Positions 57,564 through 64,000 of a stretch of DNA of 64,000 bases are shown one piece after another (position 1 is the stretch's first letter; each line of letters starts with the position of its first letter). Under the pieces are notes generated by a model. The model saw nothing but the letters and a program-made list of their open reading frames with translations. It ran no database searches and had not been told where the DNA came from. A program made the position numbers and the translations under genes. Origin of the DNA: Centrapalus pauciflorus (Eukaryota; Streptophyta; Magnoliopsida; Asterales; Asteraceae); NCBI GenBank assembly GCA_020465985.1, contig JAANYP010002947.1:124001-188000 (forward strand). The letters are read 5' to 3'.

Positions 57564-59271
57564 TTACAGATAAATTATTTCAATGTTCTGGAATGTAACA
57601 GGAATATACCTCATTTGTCTCTGAACCGGATGATGAGCATTCGGGTCGTCGGTTGTAGCCATCAGACATGCTGGTGGATTTTTCATTGTCTTCCCCTCAG
57701 CAGCATGGTCTGAACTAGAAGCAGTGGAAATGGCACAGTGATCCAACCCTAGACGATCAACCATATAGCAATTCTTGCCCTTATCATCTTCCTCGTCGGT
57801 ATCTTCAGCATCCCAGTAATCTTCCTGGGCGACGAGGGCCATTGCGTCGGTTCTTTCCTTCGCGGCCTCCAACTTTCTCTCGTAGTAGCCTACGTCTCTG
57901 TCAAACTTATTGTTGCACTCCCGAGCAAAGTGGCCCGGTTTCCCACATTTGTAACAGACGCTCCTCGGCGCCTTTGGGTTCTTCGGCCCGCGGCCTATCA
58001 TCCCTTCGTTCAACCGGCCTCTTGTCGGCGCGGCGAGGTTCTCGGCTATCGTCCCTTCTTCAATCCCTACGCTCATTCTCTCTCCTATCATCTCTGCGGT
58101 CGTCCCTACGATCATCCCGACGATCGTACCTTCGATCATATTCTCTCCTTTCATCCCGGCGATCATCACGCCTATCGTCTCGCCTTTCATAACGGCGATC
58201 ATCTCGATAGTCGCGTCTATCGTCATACCTTCTCTCATCCCTGTCGTCTCTTCGATAATCATCCCGGTGATAATCATGGCGTCGTTCATCCCTTCTTTCA
58301 TCTGAGTACCTACGCGGACCGGTGTCATAGTGGAGCTGATTGTTAGTCTTGTTGGAAAAACGTCGTTGTTGGAGACGATTTGTCCATAAGGCTATTTGTT
58401 CCTGTTTTGCGGCTTCTTCCTCATCTATGGCCTCACGTGGAGGAGAAGCATACCTGTACTGTGATGAAGATGACCCTTGTGCAAAGTATGGAGTGGGAAT
58501 GTTCGTGTTGGTGATCAAGGCTAGTGAATCATTGGGTTTGATACCGGTGTTAGCAGATAGCAGCAAAGATGCGAGCTGATTGGCCATCTGTTTCTGATGA
58601 TCCACATCCTCTTGATACTTTTTCAATTCTTTGAAGACGACGTTGATCGATACCTCAGGAATATTCAGAACCCGTCGTGTGGCCCGGCAAGCAATCTGCC
58701 ACTCGGGGGCTAAGGCTGAGAAGAACTGGATGTTTATGTCACCCTTGTCCTTTTTAATGTGCAGTTTGTTTAGCTCATTGAGGACTGCACAGAACCTTGT
58801 AAACGTAGCCTGTAAAGACTCCCCGTCTTTCGGACGGAATTCTGTAAACTTTGCGTTCGCTTCCTCTATTTTGGCACGATCATCGAGATCTGCCCCCAGC
58901 ATTTGTACTTCCAATTCGTCCCACATTTCTTTGGCAGACATTTTGCTGTCTACGCCAACCAAGATATCAGTGGGGAGGGCCTGATAGATCAAATACTCCT
59001 CCCTCTTATCGGCATGCTGCATGTCTCTCTCGGCGTCATTAGCGGGTTCTCGTTCAACCTTAGAAGCTAGGACAGGGGGGTCAGCCTCGGGTCTGGCTGC
59101 GATTTCCCGATAGTAGATCACGGGACCCTCAGAGATGGACTGAAGCATTAGGTTACCAAGGGGTTGCATTCCGAAAAATTTGAGGAACCGGGATTTCCAT
59201 TGTTCATACTCGTCAGGATAGAGAACAGGTGGTCTGTTCTCGGATCCGAGTACGAGAGCTTCACGAGACAT
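57564..59271 (-). pseudogene. Copia Gag
   Basis: Start MSREALVLGSENRPPVLYPD at 59271, preferred over an upstream in-frame Met because an acceptor-like CTTCCGCAG lies at 59331. The UBN2-like core has YEQWKSRFLKFFG, ALPTDILVGVDSKMSAKEMWDEL and FTRFCAVLNELNKL. An Arg/Asp-repeat stretch (58330-58060) precedes an in-frame TGA at 58060-58062. A frame change before the CCHC knuckle (CYKCGKPGHFAREC, about 57950-57910) puts the C-terminus (YYERKLEAAKERTDAM and an acidic tail) in another frame. The Arg/Asp tract produces long shadow frames on the other strand. Confidence 0.85.
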
Positions 59272-59330
59272 GATTAGGGTGCTGAAGAAAGAAGATCTTA
59301 AAGGTGGAAACTTGAAACGGATGGGCTGGA

Positions 59331-60398
59331 CTGCGGAAGAATAGTACACTGGATGGTACTAATTCGGATGATGTTCTGAGTTCGGATTGGGCAGAATTCG
59401 GATGGGCAGCAATTCGGACAAGGGACCGAATTCGGATGGTTAGCAGTTCGGACAAGGGCCGAATTCGGATGGACACAAGGAATGGACAGGGCAGGGACCT
59501 AGTTCGGATGAATAAAGCCTGATGAACCGAATTCGGATTAACCGGATTCGGATGAATAGTGTTGACTTCGGATGAACAGAGTGTAGTTCGGATGGGTGAT
59601 GGAACCGAATTCGGATGGCTCGAATTCGGGTGAACAGTGACTAATTCGGACAGGCACTTAGGGAATTGTCCAGGAATGGGACCGAATTCGGATGGTCCAG
59701 ATTCGGTTGGTCCGAAATGGATATGGTCCGAAGTGAGAGTTGAAATTAAAGCACAAGTCAAATGATGAAAATGGAAAATGCCTGATGTGAACTTCGGATG
59801 GCCCGAAGTTCGGATGGGACCGAATTAGGGTCCGAAATAGGCACAGTGAAGGTCCGAAATACACCTAAGGGAGGTCCAAAATGGACCGAGATGAGGTCCG
59901 AACTAGGGTTGTCTATGGTCCAAAATTGGTCCGAATTGGGAACTTAGGTGGTCCGAAATGCTACAGTGAGGGGTCCGAATTACAGCAGGTTTTAACAGAT
60001 ATTCAAATAATAGAACACTGCAGACTTCGATTTTAGCAGATTTAAGGCCTAAAAATGTTTCTAAATGATTGGGAAACTATTTTAAACACTTTTGATGATT
60101 TAAAATGTACCAAAACACTTAAAAATCAGTAAAAAAACAAGCAAAAACACACTAAAACCCATATTTTTTAAACTTTTAAAAACTATCGATGATGGATGAT
60201 TTTAATGTAAAGATTGAACTGAATGAGCTCGAAATCAATATAGGAGGATAGTGTGATGATTATATGACTATAATAACGCAAAAAAACGCAGAAAAACGGA
60301 TAAAGGAAGATCTAACCGAGACTTAGATGAAGAACACGAAGAAGATGAAGAAAACCCAGCAGAATCCGGTTGAATGCAAGTTGAAATCCACCTTTCTA
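59331..60398 (-). other. Leader of the copia element, probably containing an intron
   Basis: It extends from the primer site to the predicted acceptor TATTCTTCCGCAG|TCC at 59331/59330. A donor is uncertain; CTCG|GTTAGATC near 60317 is one option. CCGAATTCGG-type repeats fill 59360-59965. No coding sequence is supported. Confidence 0.5.
59360..59965. repeat. CCGAATTCGG-type repeat cluster in the copia gag leader
   Basis: More than thirty degenerate TTCGGATG/CCGAATTCGG words at 10-25-base spacing, commonly followed by GGACAG or AACAG. They match the motif in 21785-22265 of the same element and the Tekay LTRs. Confidence 0.82.
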
Positions 60399-60410
60399 GC
60401 TCTGATACCA
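60399..60410 (-). other. Primer binding site (tRNA-iMet), copia element
   Basis: Minus-strand TGGTATCAGAGC, two bases inside the 5' LTR edge at 60413. Confidence 0.9.
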
Positions 60411-60412
60411 AT

Positions 60413-60757
60413 TGTTATAATGTATTCCCTTTAATAATCAGCACCTTTATGTTTCTTTATCAAAACCCAAGAAGAATCAAGCTCAATAATTGTGAAATGA
60501 CGAAGAAGACAATATGAATATTGAGAGAATATTTGCTTTTGGCGGCTGCAGTATATTGATGTATATTCAACCGTGTACAAGGTTTGTAAACCCTAGGAGC
60601 TATACATAGCCTCATTTAATTAACTTTGAAGCATTGACATAAATGGCCCCTAGACTTTTACATGGAAATAAATTACAAGGAAATAAATACAAGACTAAAT
60701 ACTAAGTATATAATTATTACCAAATAACTCCACATGATCGAAATTAAATGTCTAACA
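60413..60757 (-). repeat. 5' LTR of the copia element (345 bp)
   Basis: Matches 17722-18050. It is longer by a 16-base tandem duplication (TACAAGGAAATAAA repeated near 60672). Flanked by CTTCA (60758-60762). Confidence 0.92.
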
Positions 60758-60803
60758 CTTCAAATGATTGCTGAGTTTGACTTCAAATGATTGCTGAGTT
60801 TGA
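60758..60803 (+). repeat. 23-bp tandem duplication in the hAT transposase
   Basis: Two perfect copies (60758-60780 and 60781-60803), each starting CTTCAAATGATTGCTG. The repeat starts with the copia target duplication and shifts the hAT frame. Confidence 0.9.
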
Positions 60804-62450
60804 TCCTGTGATGAAACAACATTTTCGACTAATTCAAGATAAAAAAACTCATAATCATTATCTTAGTCATAAAATTCAAAACGAGTTAATTGAAATGCTA
60901 GCGTCCGAAGTAAAAAATGCAATTATTAAAAAAATTAAAGAAGCAAAATACTTTTCTGTCATTCTTGATTGTACTCCGGATGCAAGTCATAAAGAACAAA
61001 TGACTTTGATTGTGAGATGTGTTGATATGATAAGTAACCCAATAAAAATGGAAGAATTTTTTCGTGAATTTTTTATTGTAGAAGATACATCTGGTTTAGG
61101 TCTTTTCAATGTTTTACAAGATACTTTAAAATCTCTTAATTTAGATATTAATTGTGTACGAGGACAAGAGTATGATAATGGATCTAATATGAAAGGAAAA
61201 CATCAAGGTGTCCAAAAACGATTGCTTGACATAAATCCAAAAGCGTTTTATATGCCATGTGGGTGTCATAGTCTTAATTTAGTTTTGTGTGATATGACAA
61301 ATTCTTGTCACAAAGCAAAAACATTTTTTGGTACATGTCAAAACAATTTATAATGTATTTTCTAGTTCTACAAAAAGATGGAGTCTATTACTTGAATATA
61401 TAGATGAGTTTACATTAAAATCCTTATCTGCGACTTGCTGGGAAAGTCATATTGAAAGTGTTAAAGCTATAAAGAGTCAAATTGTTCATATTAGAGAAGC
61501 TTTAATCAAATTAGGCGAAGTAAGTGATGATGGGAAAGTTTGTAGAGATGCACAGTCATTGGTAAACGGTGAACTTTCTAGTTTTGAATTTATTTTAAGT
61601 TTGGTTATTTGGCATGAAATTTTATATAAAATTAATTTGGTAAGTAAAAAGTTACAATCTAAAGAAATGCTTCTTGATGTTGCCATAAAAAATTTAGAGG
61701 GATTGGTTAATTATTTTAAAAAATATAGGGAAATTGGGTTTGACTCTTCAATCAGTGAAGCTAAAGAAATTGCAGATAAAATAGGAGTTGAACCTAAATT
61801 TCCTATAAAACGTATTTCTTATAGAAAAAAACAGTTTGATGAAATCCCAAATATAGAAAGAGAACAACAATCTTCCCAAGAAGCATTTAGAACTGATTAT
61901 TTTCTTGTTTTAGTGGATATGACTCTTTCTCAATTGACATCTAGATTTGAACAAATGAGATATTTTGAATCTATTTTTGGATTTTGTATGATGGATCAAA
62001 GTTAGTTTCCTTATTTCATGATGAAATAAAAGAATGTTGTTTGAATCTTGAATCTATTTTGACAAATGGTGAAGAATGTGACATTGATGGAAATTATTTG
62101 TTTATGGAGTTACAAATTTTGCAGAATATGTTGCCGAAAGAAGCATCAAATGATGAAAACCCTTGGACATCTATTAGAATTATGGAGTTTGCTAAGAAGA
62201 TGGATATGTTTCCAAATGTTTTGATTGCTTACAAAATCTTGTTGACCGTACCTGTTACAGTCGCATCGGCCGAAAGAAGTTTTTCCAAGCTTAAATTGTT
62301 AAAGTCATATTTTCGAAGTACAATGACTCAAGAGAGATTGAATGGATTGACACTTTTGAGTATTGAAAACAATTTTTAGCAAACATCAATTATGAAAAAA
62401 TAATTGATGTATTTGCTTCAAAAAATGCACGAAGACATCGTTTTAGATAA
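60781..62450 (+). pseudogene. hAT transposase, central and C-terminal part
   Basis: QMIAEFDPVMKQHF resumes the frame cut at 17721. The RNase-H-like catalytic region is visible: YFSVILDCTPDASHKEQ (first aspartate), GQEYDNGSNMKGKHQGVQ (second) and MPCGCHSLNLVLCD. The C-terminal hAT dimerisation domain is clear (LLTVPVTVASAERSFSKLKL, MTQERLNGLTLLSIE). Single-base shifts near 61335, 61985 and 62378, plus the 23-bp duplication at its start, disable the gene. The natural end is RHRF followed by a stop at 62448-62450. Together with 16766-17721 it would encode a protein of about 850 residues, a usual size for TTF/HAT transposases. Confidence 0.9.
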
Positions 62451-62644
62451 TTTTCCTTCAAAGAGATATGTTGTATTTGTTGTTGAATGTTTATGTATTT
62501 AAGTTGTAACACTTTTTTTTTAAAATAAAAATCGGCGTGGGGATGAGCCGCCTAGCTTGACTAGGTTCCAAACCCCTAAAAATTAAGTGTTATTTGTTTA
62601 AGTATTTAAACAGGGCATTATCGTTTCGCCCTGGGCATTAAAAA

Positions 62645-62661
62645 CCTTAGGACCGGCCCTG
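62645..62661 (-). repeat. Right terminal inverted repeat of the hAT transposon
   Basis: Reverse complement CAGGGCCGGTCCTAAGG, followed by the duplication ATAAGATG (62662-62669). Confidence 0.9.
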
Positions 62662-62669
62662 ATAAGATG

Positions 62670-63137
62670 TTTAGATGTATTTTTTTGTTATTTATAAAAG
62701 TTACATTATCGAATTACATAGCATCAAGATAGTACAAGCTTGAACATTTGACAAAAAAAATAAATCTTCTTTCGATTTGCGAATGTGAAAATCAGTTTAC
62801 TTTTAAAAAATTTCCAAAATAAAAAATTCTCAGTTTTAAAATTTGAAATTATACTTTGAGAATTAGCTAAAAAAATGTTTTTAGTTTTCAGTTTTCTTCG
62901 ATAAAGGATCATTGCCAACAAAAACATCGTGTAGCCTTCTTCTTCGTTCCCCAATCATGTTCTATTTTATTGATTTTTCATCTCTCACCGTTGTCGATCT
63001 ATCATATCTCACACCTCCCATTGTTGACGACAAAATCCCGACGCATCCCATCGCTGATTCTCGATCTCTCGTCTCTTGATGCTATAACCGGATCTCTCAT
63101 CTATCATTTATTAATGTCGACAACCTACTAGCCAACA
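62670..63137. other. Right flank of the hAT transposon
   Basis: AT-rich and without a recognisable gene. It contains short ATCTCTCATCTATC-type repeats (62976-63105). Confidence 0.55.
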
Positions 63138-63333
63138 GGCATGACAAAAAAACTCATCCCCGATGGGAAACCCGTAACTCGACCCCGATGTGACCGTGGA
63201 ATCCCCGCGTTGACCGGGGATGGGGACGGGGAATCCCCGATTTAAAATAGTGGGGATGGGACGGGGATGGGAGACACGTAAATCCCCAAACCCGACCCCG
63301 GTTATAAATTATGTTTTAATATAGATTATTATT

Positions 63334-63412
<79 letters not shown>

Positions 63413-63845
63413 CTTTACAATATAAATTATTCATTACATTTTATATAATATATTAAATATCTTTGTATATGACTTTTCTATAGTTTAAAATACTATTGTT
63501 TTTTTCATTTTATTGATTTTATAAATTATTTACATACATTTCTTTGTTTTAGTTTTATTATAAATTATACATGATATATGTAAATAACTCAAATATGTTT
63601 GAATTAATTGTTTTAAAGTTTATTTACATATATATTTTCTACTAAATTACTATTTTTATAGTTTAAACTTAAATAATCTTTAGAAACTTGAAAAACCCGA
63701 TTCCCCGATGGGGATCCCCGATTGGGAAGGGGATGGGGATAGAAACTCGATCCCCAACGGAAATAGGGTCGGGGATGGGGAAGAGGATTAAGAAGCGGGG
63801 ATGGGGATGAGAACTGAGATCCCCGCCCCACCCCATTGCCATGCC
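63138..63845. mobile_element. Small non-autonomous element with short terminal inverted repeats
   Basis: The left end GGCATGACAA and right end (reverse complement) GGCATGGCAA are inverted repeats. They are flanked by a direct repeat TACTAGCCAACA (63126-63137 and 63846-63857), extendable by two bases. It encodes nothing. GGGGATGGGGA / CCCCGATTCCC words cluster at both ends, and a (TA)n tract lies in the middle. Long duplications fit a Mutator-like MITE or another class; I cannot decide. Confidence 0.6.
63338..63411. repeat. (TA)n microsatellite
   Basis: About 37 uninterrupted TA units inside the small element. It is expected to be highly variable. Confidence 0.92.
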
Positions 63846-64000
63846 TACTAGCCAACATCAAACTCTATTTTATATCTACTAGCCTCGAAGTCTATCTCTG
63901 TCTCACTCACCCCTCAATCTCTCTTTACTCTTTTCTTTCAATGTGCTCTCGCACATGACCGGCTTTCGGGTATGCCACGTCGAATTCCAGATTATCCAGA

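Larger units (their letters stand above)
17722..60757 (-). mobile_element. Sirevirus-like Ty1/copia element, minus strand, carrying nested insertions
   Basis: The LTRs at 60413-60757 (5') and 17722-18050 (3') are flanked by the duplication CTTCA (17717-17721 and 60758-60762). In element order: primer site, a leader with CCGAATTCGG repeats, gag, a coiled-coil/WVPK region, a hairpin array, protease-integrase, [Athila insertion 25925-54638], integrase end, RT and RNase H, an internal promoter-like region with an intron, a long accessory ORF, a polypurine tract and the 3' LTR. Without the insertion it is about 14.3 kb. PR-INT-RT-RH order, YVDD and the extra ORF after pol point to a Sirevirus (Maximus/SIRE-like) lineage. 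The LTRs are short for that group, so the lineage name is an inference. Confidence 0.87.
15662..62661 (+). mobile_element. hAT transposon expanded to 47 kb by nested insertions
   Basis: The two ends carry imperfect terminal inverted repeats: left CAGGCCAGGCCC, right (reverse complement) CAGGGCCGGTCC, matching the hAT consensus CAGGGCCGG. They are flanked by identical 8-bp direct repeats ATAAGATG (15654-15661 and 62662-62669), the hAT duplication length. The two halves of a hAT transposase gene read inward from both ends and are separated by the copia insertion at 17722-60757. Removing that insertion leaves about 3.96 kb, an ordinary autonomous hAT size. The transposase is now a pseudogene. 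Confidence 0.9.

Noticed and set aside
57842..58346. Plus-strand frames rich in Arg/Ser opposite the copia gag
   Set aside because: They are the antisense shadow of the Arg/Asp repeat of Gag, with no motif of their own.
59360..59965. Centromeric-type satellite
   Set aside because: Repeats are short, degenerate and confined to element leaders, with no fixed 150-180-bp period.

Overview
The window is plant nuclear DNA, almost certainly from a eudicot. Nearly all of it is transposable elements nested inside one another. Lineage is inferred from family traits only: Tekay-type chromovirus gag-pol, an Athila-type Ty3/gypsy element primed by tRNA-Asp, a Sirevirus-like Ty1/copia element with a long extra ORF after pol, and a TTF-zinc-finger hAT transposon. 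The extra copia ORF resembles ones I associate with Asteraceae, but that guess is weak. I found no convincing host gene, no tRNA or rRNA gene and no CRISPR array.

Layout. Positions 1-13,490 hold a left-hand cluster of Tekay-type elements. A plus-strand LTR (1-1,894) cuts into a minus-strand Tekay element (Tekay-A, 1,895-8,549). Tekay-A in turn cuts the gag of a plus-strand Tekay element (Tekay-B, 8,550 to about 13,490). Positions 13,491-15,661 are AT-rich and have no recognisable gene.

From 15,662 to 62,661 a single hAT transposon is bounded by matching 8-bp target duplications (ATAAGATG). It has been inflated from about 4 kb to 47 kb by a four-level nest. A Sirevirus-like copia element (17,722-60,757, TSD CTTCA) sits inside the hAT transposase gene. 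An Athila-type element (25,925-54,638, TSD CGTTC) sits inside the copia integrase. A Tekay element (Tekay-C, 32,068-45,460, TSD GTAGC) sits in a predicted leader intron of an Athila accessory ORF. A non-autonomous Sirevirus-like element (37,388-42,757, TSD AACCT) sits inside Tekay-C gag. A solo LTR (52,962-54,074) sits in one Athila LTR. LTR-LTR divergence falls from the outer level to the inner (about 2.7%, 1.4%, 0.6%, 0%), which independently agrees with the nesting order. Positions 62,662-64,000 are flank, with a small terminal-inverted-repeat element containing a long (TA)n tract.

Most coding regions are decayed by stops, frameshifts or deletions. The clear exceptions are the 421-codon ORF of the innermost element (38,918-40,183), the uninterrupted gag-PR-RT exon of Tekay-A and the nearly intact Athila gag-pol. 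The most unusual signals are four. (1) An array of five hairpins with different but self-complementary stems lies after the coiled-coil/WVPK ORF of the innermost element, and a matching array lies at the same place in the copia element. (2) A phase-0 spliceosomal-type intron occurs at one identical codon junction in pol of Tekay-A and Tekay-B and is absent from Tekay-C. (3) Short palindromic TTCGAA / CCGAATTCGG repeats lie inside predicted 5'-leader introns of unrelated element families. (4) Accessory ORFs in the copia and Athila elements have their own promoter-like module and leader intron, and in Athila the whole module appears twice.
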